DNA of 64,000 nucleotides from an uncultured Lachnospiraceae bacterium (GCA_945917765.1 CAMEHU010000002.1:25681-89680); one strand, 5' to 3'; shown: positions 25,802 to 35,576, counted from the first letter of the stretch. Made by a program: numbers and translations. The notes: generated by a model not told the origin, from the letters alone.

Positions 25802-28135
25802 TTATTGCAAAATCTCCAACCCTGCATATTTCGCCATTAATCTCTTATTTCCTGATTTATCAAAATTGATCTCAACCTTCATATCATCACCTTCAGGCTC
25901 AACTTTTGTAATTGTTCCTTCACCAAATTTTTTATGATATATTCTTTGCCCTGCTTCATATTGAGATATATCTACATTTTTATTTTTAGTTGTAAGAGAT
26001 TTTAAGAAGCTTTCAGCTGTTCTAAATGCGAATTTATTTGTTTCTGTTGAATTTTCTGATGCTCCTCCAAAGCTTGAATTTGCACTAGCCCCAACAGGAA
26101 TTTTATATGAATCCATACTGTATGTTTTTACGCTTGACGCATTTTTATTAAATCCATATTCCCATTTATATCCGCTATCTTCAAATTCTTGTTTTTTAGG
26201 TACAAACGCATCTTCATAACCATCAAGTAAATCTTCTGGAATTTCTTTAACAAATCTTGATATTGGATTATAACTTGTAGAACCAAATATTGTTCTTCTT
26301 TTCGCACATGTTAAAAACAAAAATCTTTTAGCTCTTGTTATTCCAACATAAAACAATCTTCTTTCTTCCTCTAGTTCCTGTGGCTCACCTATAGACTTAA
26401 ACCCAGGGAATATTCCTTCTTCCATACCTACTAAAAATACGGTTTCAAATTCCAAACCTTTTGCACTATGTAAAGTCATCAATGTTACACTATCATCTTC
26501 ATCTTGCATATTATCTAGGTCTGTTGTAAGCGTCATATTTTCTAAAAATTCTTGCAATGTATTATCAGCAGATTCTTCTTCAAATTCCATTGCAACAGTT
26601 AAAAACTCGTCCAAGTTTTGAATTCTACTTTCAGCTTCAATTGTATTTTCATCCTTTAAAGCTTTTGTATAACCTGTTTTGTTTAATGTTTCTTTTACTA
26701 ATTCAGAAATAAGAATTTTATCTTGTTTTGCTCTTAATTCTTCAATTGTTTCGATAAATTCTCTTGAATTTGCATATACTCTATTTAATCCATATTGCTC
26801 TGCATTTTTTATTATTTCATACATTGAAATTCCAGTTTTTTCAGAAATTTCTTGTATATTATCTAAACTTGTCTTACCAATTCCTCTTTTTGGCTCATTA
26901 ATAATTCTTTTTAAAGCCAAATTATCTGATGTATTAAATATTAATCTTAAATATGAAATAATATCTTTAATTTCTTTTCTTTCATAGAATTTTTGACCAC
27001 CTATAATTTTATATGGAATTTTTTCTCTTCTTAAAATATCTTCTATTGCTCTTGATTGAGAATTCATTCTATATAATACTGCAAAATCAGAGTATTTATA
27101 AAAATATTCTCTTTTTAATCTATTAATTTGACTTACAATATAATTACTTTCATTATATTCATCATCACCAACATATATAGAAGGCAGATTTCCCTCATCA
27201 TTTTGAGTCCATAATTTTTTGTCATATTTAACTTGATTATTTTTGATTACTGCATTAGCTGCTTTCAAAATATTTCCTGTACATCTATAATTTTGCTCTA
27301 ATTTTATAATTGTTGTTCCTGGAAAATCTTTTTCAAAATTTAGAATATTTGTTATATCAGCACCTCTAAATGAATAAATTCCTTGGTCATTATCTCCAAC
27401 TACTGTAATATTTCCATGTCTTGATGCTAAAATTGATATAAGCATAAATTGCGCTTTATTTGTATCTTGATACTCGTCAACTAAAACATATTGAAATTTA
27501 TCTGTGTAATACTCATAAACATCAATATTTTCAGTTAGAATTTTAATTGTATAATTTATAATATCATCAAAATCTATTGCATTATTTTCTTTTAATCTTT
27601 TTTGATATAATTCATATACTTGAGCAATTATTTCTTTTCTATAATCACCTGCATACTTTGTTGCATATGCTTTTGGCTCTAGCATCTCATTTTTTCCATT
27701 ACTTATTTCAGACAAAACTGCTCTATCAGTAAATAATTTATCATCTATTTTTAATTCTTTTAAACACTCTTTTACTAATGTTTTTTGATCTTGTGTATCA
27801 AATATAATGAATGAACTTTCAAACCCTATTCTATCTATATATTTTCTCAAAATTCTAACACAAATAGAATGGAAAGTTCCTATCCACATATCATTAACAG
27901 CATCACCAACTAACATCTCTACCCTTTGTTTCATTTCATTTGCAGCTTTATTTGTAAAAGTAATTGCTAATATATTCCAAGGCTTTATATATTTTTCAGC
28001 CATTAAATATGCTATTTTATGTGTTAAAACTTTTGTTTTACCACTACCTGCACCTGCTATTATTAAACATGGTCCATCTGTTTGAAGTACAGCTTCTTGT
28101 TGTTTATCATTTAAATCTTGTATTAAGTTTTGCAT
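25802..28135 (-). CDS. pcrA: ATP-dependent DNA helicase PcrA/UvrD
   Basis: 777-residue superfamily-1 helicase. Q-motif LNDKQQEAVL, Walker A GAGSGKT (28-34), motif Ia ITFTNKAANEMKQR, motif II VDEYQDTN, motif III VGDNDQGIYSFRGAD, motif IV QNYRC, motif V TLHSAKGLEFETVFLVG and motif VI YVGITRAK are all intact. The C-terminal Tudor-like segment GQRIYHKKFGEGTITKV (about 700-770), typical of PcrA, contacts RNA polymerase. It works in excision repair and in clearing replication/transcription conflicts. Confidence 0.97.
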   Translation of the reverse strand: MQNLIQDLNDKQQEAVLQTDGPCLIIAGAGSGKTKVLTHKIAYLMAEKYIKPWNILAITFTNKAANEMKQRVEMLVGDAVNDMWIGTFHSICVRILRKYIDRIGFESSFIIFDTQDQKTLVKECLKELKIDDKLFTDRAVLSEISNGKNEMLEPKAYATKYAGDYRKEIIAQVYELYQKRLKENNAIDFDDIINYTIKILTENIDVYEYYTDKFQYVLVDEYQDTNKAQFMLISILASRHGNITVVGDNDQGIYSFRGADITNILNFEKDFPGTTIIKLEQNYRCTGNILKAANAVIKNNQVKYDKKLWTQNDEGNLPSIYVGDDEYNESNYIVSQINRLKREYFYKYSDFAVLYRMNSQSRAIEDILRREKIPYKIIGGQKFYERKEIKDIISYLRLIFNTSDNLALKRIINEPKRGIGKTSLDNIQEISEKTGISMYEIIKNAEQYGLNRVYANSREFIETIEELRAKQDKILISELVKETLNKTGYTKALKDENTIEAESRIQNLDEFLTVAMEFEEESADNTLQEFLENMTLTTDLDNMQDEDDSVTLMTLHSAKGLEFETVFLVGMEEGIFPGFKSIGEPQELEEERRLFYVGITRAKRFLFLTCAKRRTIFGSTSYNPISRFVKEIPEDLLDGYEDAFVPKKQEFEDSGYKWEYGFNKNASSVKTYSMDSYKIPVGASANSSFGGASENSTETNKFAFRTAESFLKSLTTKNKNVDISQYEAGQRIYHKKFGEGTITKVEPEGDDMKVEINFDKSGNKRLMAKYAGLEILQ

Positions 28136-28286
28136 AATTCTAAGTTCTCCTTGTCCTTACTATTGAATTTATTAGATTTCATTTTCTTATTTATAATCAT
28201 TATATCTAGTATAACATACTCAAATTCAAATTACTAGAATTATTAACTAATTTTAAGCAAAAATTTAAAACAAAATTATAATACCA

Positions 28287-28380
28287 CATACCGTCTTTTA
28301 CCCAAACTATAACGCCAGTAAAAGAACATAGTATTAACTATATTTCAGAATGTTGCATAATTCTATTAGTTGGGCGTTTT
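28287..28380. repeat. diverged hairpin element, copy 3, dacF-pcrA spacer
   Basis: On the minus strand GCCCAACTAATAGAATTATG opens a structure closed by TAGTTTGGG. Inner hairpins are GAAT..ATTC and ATAGT-TAAT-ACTAT, and an outer CGCC pairs with GGCG. It lies just after the dacF stop and may act as its terminator. Resembles copies 1 and 2. Confidence 0.4.
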
Positions 28381-28390
28381 TCTGCAAAAA

Positions 28391-29632
28391 TTAATCTCCA
28401 AAAACCTCCACAGCGAAAATCCTTAAATAATCTAACACATCCCTCTTCAAAATCTCACTCACATTTTTAACATCAACAACGTCAATAATCTCCCCGTTTA
28501 CAACAACCTTCAAGCTACCTATTGTTGTTTCCTTTGCCACAGGTGCCTCAAAATAATACAAACAATTTACATCAATATCAACATTATCTGTATCTCCTTT
28601 TTTTATTGGAATAATATCATTCTGCAAATTCGAAATATATAAATCCATTTTATTATATTTCCCTTTATTTATGACAATTCTATTTTTATTAATTTTACAC
28701 CATTCCTCAAACTTTTTATCTACTATATCTTTTATATTTAACAACTCATAATTTTCATAAACATATTCAATTAATTTAACACTATCTGATGTTCTAAACT
28801 TTTTAGTATCTGCCTGTAAAACAACTGTTATAATTTCAAATCCATTTCTATTTACTGATGTAACCAAACATCTCCCTGCATTATTGGTAAAGCCTGTTTT
28901 AACTCCATTTACTCCATTTAAATATCCTAATAACTCATTTGTATTTGTGATGTTTTTAGGGTATCCATTTATAGTTACTGTGTAATTTTTAGTATTTACC
29001 ACTTTAGCAAAAGTCTCATTTTTCATTGCATAATCAGCTAGTTTAGCAAGTTCATAAGCTGTTGTATAATGTTCTGGATTATCTAATCCATGTGGTGTAA
29101 CAAAATGTGTATTTTCTAATTTCAATTCTTGTGCCTTATTATTCATTAATTCAGCGAAACCTTCAACACTTCCACCAACAGTTTCAGCAATAGCAACTGC
29201 TGCATCATTTCCTGATTTTAACATTAGTCCATACAGCAAATCTTTTAATAAAATTTTATCATCTTTTTTTAAACCTAGTCTAGATCCACCAGTCCCTGCT
29301 GATTTTGCTGAAATGGTAATAGTTTGGTTTAAATCCGCATTTTCTATTAATACTATTGCAGTCATAATTTTAGTCGTTGATGCCATTGCTGTTCTTTTAT
29401 TTTCATTTTTGCCCCATATAACTTTTCCTGATTTTCTATCATATGCTATTGCAATTCTAGAATTAAGATTTAACTCCTCCGTGTGGCTATTACTCACATT
29501 TATAACACTTTCGTTTACATCACTTTCATTTATTTCATCTTCATTTTCATCATCTGCAATAACAATTACATTACCAATATTAAAAAGTAAAAGATTTATT
29601 ATTATAATTAAATATAACAATTTTTTAAACAT
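28391..29632 (-). CDS. D-alanyl-D-alanine carboxypeptidase (DacF/PBP5-like)
   Basis: 413 residues. Signal peptide about 4-26. The penicillin-binding domain has Ser85-x-x-Lys88 (ASTTK), Ser140-Gly-Asn142 (LKSGND) and Lys245-Thr-Gly247 (GVKTGFT), the complete active site. The C-terminal PBP5-type beta domain spans about 320-390, and the end (ILKRDVLDYLRIFAVEVFG) is a likely amphipathic membrane anchor. It trims the terminal D-Ala from wall pentapeptides. Its ribosome site AGGTGA lies in a hairpin directly before the ATG. Confidence 0.93.
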   Translation of the reverse strand: MFKKLLYLIIIINLLLFNIGNVIVIADDENEDEINESDVNESVINVSNSHTEELNLNSRIAIAYDRKSGKVIWGKNENKRTAMASTTKIMTAIVLIENADLNQTITISAKSAGTGGSRLGLKKDDKILLKDLLYGLMLKSGNDAAVAIAETVGGSVEGFAELMNNKAQELKLENTHFVTPHGLDNPEHYTTAYELAKLADYAMKNETFAKVVNTKNYTVTINGYPKNITNTNELLGYLNGVNGVKTGFTNNAGRCLVTSVNRNGFEIITVVLQADTKKFRTSDSVKLIEYVYENYELLNIKDIVDKKFEEWCKINKNRIVINKGKYNKMDLYISNLQNDIIPIKKGDTDNVDIDVNCLYYFEAPVAKETTIGSLKVVVNGEIIDVVDVKNVSEILKRDVLDYLRIFAVEVFGD

Positions 29633-29633
29633 A

Positions 29634-29674
29634 AAAAATCACCTAAATAAATATATTTTATTTAAGTGATTTTT
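29634..29674 (-). promoter_or_regulatory. terminator-like hairpin that buries the dacF-like ribosome site
   Basis: 29634-29651 and 29657-29674 form an 18-bp stem with a 5-base loop. In the minus-strand RNA the 3' arm contains AGGTGA, is followed by Us and then immediately by the ATG at 29632. It can both end the upstream pilin-like transcript and block translation of the downstream gene. Confidence 0.75.
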
Positions 29675-29695
29675 ATGTATAATATTTTTTAATTT

Positions 29696-30055
29696 CTATG
29701 ATACTGATATATTACCATTAAGATTATTATTAGCTATTTTTGCAACAAAATTAATTATTACATTCATTGAAAATAGTATAACAACACCTATAGCCCAAGG
29801 AATCATTTCCTTTTTGGCATCAGCCTTTCCTTCTGGTGATGAAATCAAAAACTTAATTCCTTTAACCATTAGCACTCCAACCGCTATTGCTACAGCACCA
29901 TATCGTATCCAACCAGCTATATATTGACCAGCTGAAACAATTCCATTACCTGTAGTATTATTATATATATCACTTGGAGATGCATATACTACATTAGCTA
30001 TGTTTACAATTATAACAAATAATATTATTAATAGTTTTTTTAAAATACTTTTCAT
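29696..30055 (-). CDS. VirB2/TrbC-like T4SS pilin, orphan (second of pair)
   Basis: 119 residues. A cleavable signal peptide (about 5-25, ending VVYASP), then a short polar segment and two membrane helices (about 47-68 and 85-108) joined by a short charged cytoplasmic loop, SSPEGKADAKKEMIPW. This two-helix pattern and loop match VirB2/TrbC-type pilins. No VirB4, VirD4 or other secretion ATPase is nearby. 30 bases after its paralogue. Confidence 0.75.
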   Translation of the reverse strand: MKSILKKLLIILFVIIVNIANVVYASPSDIYNNTTGNGIVSAGQYIAGWIRYGAVAIAVGVLMVKGIKFLISSPEGKADAKKEMIPWAIGVVILFSMNVIINFVAKIANNNLNGNISVS

Positions 30056-30085
30056 AGTTTAATCCTTTACATATTTGATTATTCC

Positions 30086-30433
30086 TTATTTAATGTTTGA
30101 TTGAATAAATGATACTATTGCACTAGCTGATAATAAAAGAACAATACCACCAATATATAATACTAATGTTTTCTTAACTTCAGCTTTACCATCTGGTGAT
30201 GCAGTGATATATTTAATACCAACGAACATTGCTACACCAACAGCTATTGCTATACCAGCCCATCTAATAATACCTAAAACTGTTCCTACTGTATTAGATA
30301 TACCTTGATCTGGTGTTACTTCACTTGGTGTTGGAACTGTAACAGCATTTGAAACTGTTCCTAAAACTGTAAGTAATAACATAGCTACTACTAAAACTAT
30401 ACTTAAAACTTTCATACTTTTCTTATTTAACAT
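30086..30433 (-). CDS. VirB2/TrbC-like T4SS pilin, orphan (first of pair)
   Basis: 115 residues. Signal peptide about 8-30 (VLSIVLVVAMLLLTVLGTVS), a linker rich in Pro and Thr, then two membrane helices (about 52-70 and 87-108) around TASPDGKAEVKKTLV. The shared loop motif SPxGKA(E/D)xKK shows duplication with the next gene. AGGAGG precedes the ATG. A role as pilus subunit or other small membrane assembly is inferred from the fold only. Confidence 0.75.
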   Translation of the reverse strand: MLNKKSMKVLSIVLVVAMLLLTVLGTVSNAVTVPTPSEVTPDQGISNTVGTVLGIIRWAGIAIAVGVAMFVGIKYITASPDGKAEVKKTLVLYIGGIVLLLSASAIVSFIQSNIK

Positions 30434-30606
30434 TTTTATTTCCTCCTTTTATTTAATTAAATACTACTGCTATACTTTAATGATACCTCTTTTTTACAAA
30501 AAAGTCAATATTTTTTATGTTTTTATTTATAATTTCCTTATTTTAACTACAAAATTTCACGGTAACATTTTCAATTATTTAAGCTTCTTAATTAATTGTA
30601 ATTCAA

Positions 30607-30756
30607 TCAACTCTCTTTTTCTTTATTTCCGATATAGTATTCAGCAATTAATTCATCTAGTTCAACGCTTAATTTATATATTTCTTCATAGCTTTTTCCA
30701 GTTATTATGCTTTCGTTTAATCTTTCCCTTGTCTCACGGATTTTATCGTTTAACAT
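30607..30756 (-). CDS. Spo0E-like sporulation regulatory protein
   Basis: 49 residues. Two helices: MLNDKIRETRERLNESI and SYEEIYKLSVELDELIAEYY. The second carries the family motif SxELDxLI, whose Ser and Asp in Spo0E-family phosphatases contact Spo0A~P. AAGGAGAG lies 9 bases before the ATG. Expected to dephosphorylate Spo0A~P and delay sporulation. Single gene between the pilin pair and lgt. Confidence 0.82.
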   Translation of the reverse strand: MLNDKIRETRERLNESIITGKSYEEIYKLSVELDELIAEYYIGNKEKES

Positions 30757-30876
30757 ATTAACCAACTCTCCTTTTCACTATGTATAACTTGTCTCTTTTG
30801 CACATATATAGGATAACATATTTTGGTTAATACAGTCAACACAAAAGCTTAATTTATGCGTATTTTAATCGTTTTT

Positions 30877-31668
30877 TCATCTACTTTTTTCGACAGTTTT
30901 CGACATTTGTTTTGATTTATTTTTTTTATACACTAAAATACAACTAAATATTATAAAAAGCGCTAATGACAATAATTGTGAAATTCTACAATTAAACAAC
31001 ATTAAACTATCTGTTCTCAAACCTTCTATCAAAAATCTTATGAAGGAATAGCAAATTATGTACCAATATGTTATTTCTCCTGAAAATTTTCTTTTTTTAC
31101 TTAATATTGATAAAAAGATAAAAATTGCTAATGTACATATTGATTCATATAAAAAAGTTGGATGTACATATTTTACAATTCCATCTTCAACTATCTCCAT
31201 TTTTATTGGTAAATTTGTTTCATATCCATATGCTTCAACATTAATATAGTTTCCCCATCTTCCTATAGACTGGCAAAATGCAATTATTGGTGCTAAATAA
31301 TCTGTTATATCTAGCAATTTCAATTTTTTTATTTTACTGAAAGCCAGTATCACAACTAGTCCACCAATTATTCCACCATATATTGCTAATCCCCCATTTT
31401 TTATCTGAATTATTTCTGAAGGATTTGAAGAATAATAATCTAAAGAAAATAATACATAATATAATCTTGCAGAAATTATTGCAACTGGTAGCATTACAAG
31501 TGCAATATCTACTAAATCATCAAATTTAATATTAAACCTTCCATCATGGAATTTACACCATATAACTGCTATAAGCATAGATGATACTATTAAAATAGCA
31601 TACCAATATATTGGAATCCCGAATAATTCAAATGCAATTCTTGGAATTAATTCTGTTTTTATAATCAT
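30877..31668 (-). CDS. lgt: prolipoprotein diacylglyceryl transferase
   Basis: 263 residues with seven membrane helices. Adds diacylglycerol to the lipobox Cys of prelipoproteins. The signature IAFCQSIGRWGNYINVEAYG holds the essential Arg and Asn, and IKNGGLAIYGGIIGG precedes it. It follows the M16 peptidase pair in the same direction after a 261-base AT-rich spacer in which I see no gene. Confidence 0.95.
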   Translation of the reverse strand: MIIKTELIPRIAFELFGIPIYWYAILIVSSMLIAVIWCKFHDGRFNIKFDDLVDIALVMLPVAIISARLYYVLFSLDYYSSNPSEIIQIKNGGLAIYGGIIGGLVVILAFSKIKKLKLLDITDYLAPIIAFCQSIGRWGNYINVEAYGYETNLPIKMEIVEDGIVKYVHPTFLYESICTLAIFIFLSILSKKRKFSGEITYWYIICYSFIRFLIEGLRTDSLMLFNCRISQLLSLALFIIFSCILVYKKNKSKQMSKTVEKSR

Positions 31669-31929
31669 TTTTTTCTTATATGAATATTAAATTATTTAAA
31701 TATTCATACTCTCCTTTCTATTATTCTTTGCTAATTTTTTCTTTTTTATTAATCTTACTTTTATGCTTTTTACGTTTTAAAAATTATTTTTCTAATATTA
31801 ATAATAGAATATCAGAAAAAAAGAATTATTAAATACATCTTAAAAATTCTTTTTTTCTTTTACTTTATTAAATATTGTAACAATATTTGCTTGTTCTTTC
31901 TTAATTATAAACATTAATCTGTAAATTTA

Positions 31930-33207
31930 TTATTTAGGATTAACTATACTAATAGCCATCTTATCTTCATTAAAAATATCTTTTAATATTTGTTCTGCAT
32001 ACTCTTTTGTAACAGTTTCAAATTTCTCAATATAATCAAAACTATTAATATTTTTAAAATTATCAGTTAAAAACATTCTAGCTATATTTGAAACACTATT
32101 ATAATCTCCTACATAATCACCATAAATCTTTCTCTTTATTCTTTCAAAATGTTCATCGTTTAATCCATTTTCTTTATACTTCTTTAGCTCATTTTTAAAT
32201 TTTTCATATATTTTTTGAGGATTCTTTGATTGACCCCCAACCAAAACATGTGCATATTGTTTTGAAAATTCGTAATCAAAATCAGGTTCTGCTAGTAAAT
32301 CTCCGCTATCATATAATTCTTTATATAAATCTGAACTTTTTCCAATTAGCATATTTAGAATAATTTGTATTGCAATATGTTTTTTTACAATTTCCTCATG
32401 CTCAGGTAATTTATCTTTAATTCCTATCATAAATATTGGTGTACTAACCTCCATATTTACTTCTTTTTTTGGCATATTTATTGTGTCATCTTCATTTTCG
32501 TATATTCTTTTTATTTCTCCTTGATTTTCTTTTGGCAATAATCTTTTCTTAATTTCATTTAATAATTCCTCTGGATTAAAATCTCCACAAACTACTAAAG
32601 TCATATTACTTGGATGATAAAATGTATTATAACATTTATATAATACATCTGGGTCAATTTCACTAATTGATTCGATAGTTCCTGCTATATCTAATTTAAC
32701 CGCATTTTTATGATATAGGCAATCCATTGTGTTTAGGTATAATTGGAAGCCTGGATCATCATCATACATTTTTATTTCTTGTCCAATTATTCCTTTTTCT
32801 TTCTCTACATTTTCATCTGTAAAATAAGGATTTTGAACATAGTCCATTAATTCATCTAATCCTTCATAGAATTTATCTGAAGAGCATTCAAATAAGTATG
32901 CTGTATGGTCATTGGTTGTATATGCATTTGCATCTAATCCAAGTGCCATTAAAACATCTAAACTATTTCTTCCATTTTTTTGTTCAAACATTTTATGCTC
33001 CAAGAAATGTGCAACCCCATCTGGAATAAAAACCTCTTCATTTGTTTGTGGCATTATAAATCTATTATCAATTGACCCAAAATTTGTACCCCAAACAACA
33101 TATTTTTTGTTTGTATTTGCTTTTGGAATAATAATAATATTTAATCCATTTTCCAATTTTTCAAAATACGCTTTTTCTTTTATTTTTGTGCTTTCAATAA
33201 TTTTCAT
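31930..33207 (-). CDS. M16-family zinc protease, active subunit (YmfH-like)
   Basis: 425 residues. The inverted zinc motif HFLEH is near residue 67 (GVAHFLEHKMFEQ), with the downstream Glu ligand in the EKEKGIIGQEIKMYDD region. A second M16 lobe fills the C-terminal half. AAAGGAAA precedes the ATG, 21 bases after the upstream partner gene. Pairs with the inactive subunit to form a closed-chamber peptidase; substrates unknown. Confidence 0.9.
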   Translation of the reverse strand: MKIIESTKIKEKAYFEKLENGLNIIIIPKANTNKKYVVWGTNFGSIDNRFIMPQTNEEVFIPDGVAHFLEHKMFEQKNGRNSLDVLMALGLDANAYTTNDHTAYLFECSSDKFYEGLDELMDYVQNPYFTDENVEKEKGIIGQEIKMYDDDPGFQLYLNTMDCLYHKNAVKLDIAGTIESISEIDPDVLYKCYNTFYHPSNMTLVVCGDFNPEELLNEIKKRLLPKENQGEIKRIYENEDDTINMPKKEVNMEVSTPIFMIGIKDKLPEHEEIVKKHIAIQIILNMLIGKSSDLYKELYDSGDLLAEPDFDYEFSKQYAHVLVGGQSKNPQKIYEKFKNELKKYKENGLNDEHFERIKRKIYGDYVGDYNSVSNIARMFLTDNFKNINSFDYIEKFETVTKEYAEQILKDIFNEDKMAISIVNPK

Positions 33208-33228
33208 TATATCAATTTCCTTTCTTCA

Positions 33229-34500
33229 TTAATCTTTTAAGAAATAAATTGTATTAATTTGTATTTTTTTAGCAATCTCTACAATTTGTTCTTTACTGAC
33301 CTTTTCAATATTCTTTATATATTCTTCAATTGAAACAAATTCTTCAGACAATTCTTGTGAAAAATAATAAGTTATTTCAGAATCTTGTGATTCTGGAATA
33401 CTTTCTACAGATGCTTTTATGATTGTTTTTGCATTATCAATATCCTCCTCTGTAAAATCCCCATTTTCCATTTGCTTTAATTGTTCTTTTATTATTTCTA
33501 AAGCTTTTTCATAATTTGGAATATCAATTCCACATTTTATAAATATATTGTCTTTTTGTCTTAGATAATTTGATCCTGCAGTATATGCTAAACTTGCTTT
33601 TTCTCTAACATTTTGAAACATTTTTGAATTTGCACTTCCACCTAAAATCACGTTATATACTGATGTTTGATATCTATTTTCTTTTTTGTTATCTAGAACA
33701 TCTAGTCCAAGTATTAATTTTCCTTGTGCTATTTGCATACTTTCTGTTATAACTTTAGGCTCAGAAACTTTGTCTTTTAGTTGATTTTCTTTATTAACAT
33801 TATATACCGCTTCTCTTTCTTCTAGATTTTTTATTATTTCATTTTCTTTTATTTCAGAAACTATTTTTTCATCTAAATCTCCTGAAACAAATATATCTAT
33901 TTTTACATCTTTTATAAAATCTCTGTAATATTCATAAAGATTTTTGTTATCAATGCTTTTCAAATCATCTATATATCCATATTTATATAACCCATATGGC
34001 TCATTTTTGTACATTTCTTCAATACATCTATCAAAAGCATATCTTGCTTTATTATCAATTTTTCCTTCTATAATTTGTTTTAGATTTTCTTTTTCACCTT
34101 CAACAAATTCCTTTTTAAAACTTCCATCTTCTATATAAGGATTAAAAACAATATCTAATAAGACATCCATACATTCTTTGCTTAAATTCTCTTCTGTTGG
34201 TAAAAACTCATTATTTATGCTTTCCAAATAAAATTTTATTACATGATTATCTCCACTTTTTTCTACACCACAATCAAAACTTGCTCCATACATATTTTCT
34301 AAATATTTACTTATTTCCTCTTGTGTTGTTAGCTTTTTCGTACCTCTTCTTAAAACTGCTGTTAACAATGCATTTTTGGTTACATTTTCCCTATTTAATT
34401 TTGTTGTTAAAAATATTGAAAATAAATTAGTTTTAAATTTATTTGTATTAATCTTGTGAAGAGTAATACCTGGTTTTATTTCTTCTTTTTTATAATTCAT
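33229..34500 (-). CDS. M16-family protease-like, inactive subunit (YmfF-like)
   Basis: 423 residues from the ATG at 34500 (AGAAGGGA 9 bases away). It has the M16 fold (TKNALLTAVLRRGTKKLTT, LENMYGASFDCGV) but no HxxEH, as usual for the YmfF partner, with the C-terminal RxxLxY-like stretch REKASLAYTAGSNY. First gene of the ymfF-ymfH pair. Confidence 0.88.
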   Translation of the reverse strand: MNYKKEEIKPGITLHKINTNKFKTNLFSIFLTTKLNRENVTKNALLTAVLRRGTKKLTTQEEISKYLENMYGASFDCGVEKSGDNHVIKFYLESINNEFLPTEENLSKECMDVLLDIVFNPYIEDGSFKKEFVEGEKENLKQIIEGKIDNKARYAFDRCIEEMYKNEPYGLYKYGYIDDLKSIDNKNLYEYYRDFIKDVKIDIFVSGDLDEKIVSEIKENEIIKNLEEREAVYNVNKENQLKDKVSEPKVITESMQIAQGKLILGLDVLDNKKENRYQTSVYNVILGGSANSKMFQNVREKASLAYTAGSNYLRQKDNIFIKCGIDIPNYEKALEIIKEQLKQMENGDFTEEDIDNAKTIIKASVESIPESQDSEITYYFSQELSEEFVSIEEYIKNIEKVSKEQIVEIAKKIQINTIYFLKD

Positions 34501-34736
34501 AACAATCAATCCCTTCTTTTTTTCTTATTATTGTTTTTTATATTAATTTTATTCATTATAAACTGTTAAAATTTGGATTTTTCATAAATATAATATCCAC
34601 TTAATTTTTCTTTTTTCATTAATTATATAAAACTTATGCATTTTTTACAATATTTTATTTATCAAAGTATTAAAAATTTTTAAACCGAGTATACTAATAA
34701 AAATTGGATACAATATTTAATGAAAGGAGAGAAATT

Positions 34737-34931
34737 ATGAAAATAATAAATACTATTGCTTTATTGTTAGTTATAATCGGTGGCCTAAACTGGGGATTAG
34801 TTGGTTTATTTAATTTTAATTTAGTAGATTTCCTATTTGGTGAAGGTTCTATATTATCTAAAATAATATATATTTTAGTTGGTATTTCAAGTTTATGGTG
34901 CATTAGTCTTTTTGCCAAAATATTTGAATAA
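34737..34931 (+). CDS. DUF378-family two-helix membrane protein
   Basis: 64 residues from the ATG at 34737 (AAAGGAGAG site). Helix 1 about 3-24, GGLNWGLVGLFNFNLVDFLF, then helix 2 about 40-60. The GxLNWGLVGLF..DLV pattern is the DUF378 signature. Function unknown. Own transcript with a terminator after it. Confidence 0.85.
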   Translation: MKIINTIALLLVIIGGLNWGLVGLFNFNLVDFLFGEGSILSKIIYILVGISSLWCISLFAKIFE

Positions 34932-34938
34932 TAAAAAT

Positions 34939-34978
34939 ACGGGAAAATATTAATAATTAATATTTCCCCGTTTTTTTA
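34939..34978 (+). terminator. terminator of the DUF378 gene
   Basis: ACGGGAAAATATTA pairs with TAATATTTCCCCGT (one mismatch) and is followed by seven Ts. It also works toward the converging yqeY gene. Confidence 0.88.
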
Positions 34979-35003
34979 TTATTTATAAATTATATTTTTC
35001 TAA

Positions 35004-35444
35004 TTATGCTAATATTTTTTTAACAGCTTCATTAATCATTTTACCATCAGCTGTAACGCCTAGTCTTTCTTTAGCTGTTTTCATTACTATTCCCATATCT
35101 TTCATTGTTGTAGCGCCAACTTCAGCAATTATTTCTTTTACTTTTTCAGTAACCTCTTCTTCAGATAATTTTTTAGGTAAATATGCTTCTAAAACAGCCA
35201 TTTCTTCTTTTATTTGGCTTATTAAATCTTCTCTACCTGATTTTTCGTAATCTGCTAATGAGTCATTTCTTTTTTTAAATTCTTTTGCTATTACTTCTAA
35301 TATTTGATCATCATTTAATTGGATTTGTTTGTCTTTTTCAACTTGTAGAATAGCAGCTCTTACCATTTGAATAGTATTCTTTTTTACAGTTGCTCCTTCT
35401 TTCATTGCTGATTTTAAATCATCTAATAATTTTTCTTTCCACAT
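35004..35444 (-). CDS. yqeY: GatB/YqeY domain protein
   Basis: 146 residues from the ATG at 35444 (AGGAAGG 9 bases upstream). The helical YqeY fold, LKSAMKEGATVKKNTIQMVR and EEMAVLEAYLPKKLSEEE, is related to the tail of GatB that contacts tRNA. Its exact role is unknown. It follows rpsU, the usual gene pairing in Firmicutes. Confidence 0.92.
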   Translation of the reverse strand: MWKEKLLDDLKSAMKEGATVKKNTIQMVRAAILQVEKDKQIQLNDDQILEVIAKEFKKRNDSLADYEKSGREDLISQIKEEMAVLEAYLPKKLSEEEVTEKVKEIIAEVGATTMKDMGIVMKTAKERLGVTADGKMINEAVKKILA

Positions 35445-35542
35445 AAAAATCATCCTTCCTATTTTGATTTTATAACTCAGTCTTAAAATATGCAAAATAA
35501 GTATTATGCATATTTGGCTATCTTCTCCCATATATCACAAAA

Positions 35543-35563
35543 GTGCAAGTGTAACACTTGCAC
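35543..35563 (-). terminator. hairpin between rpsU and yqeY
   Basis: Perfect 9-bp stem GTGCAAGTG/CACTTGCAC with a 3-base loop and a short T-run on the minus strand. Probably a partial terminator that lowers yqeY relative to rpsU. Confidence 0.65.
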
Positions 35564-35576
35564 CTTTAACAAACCA

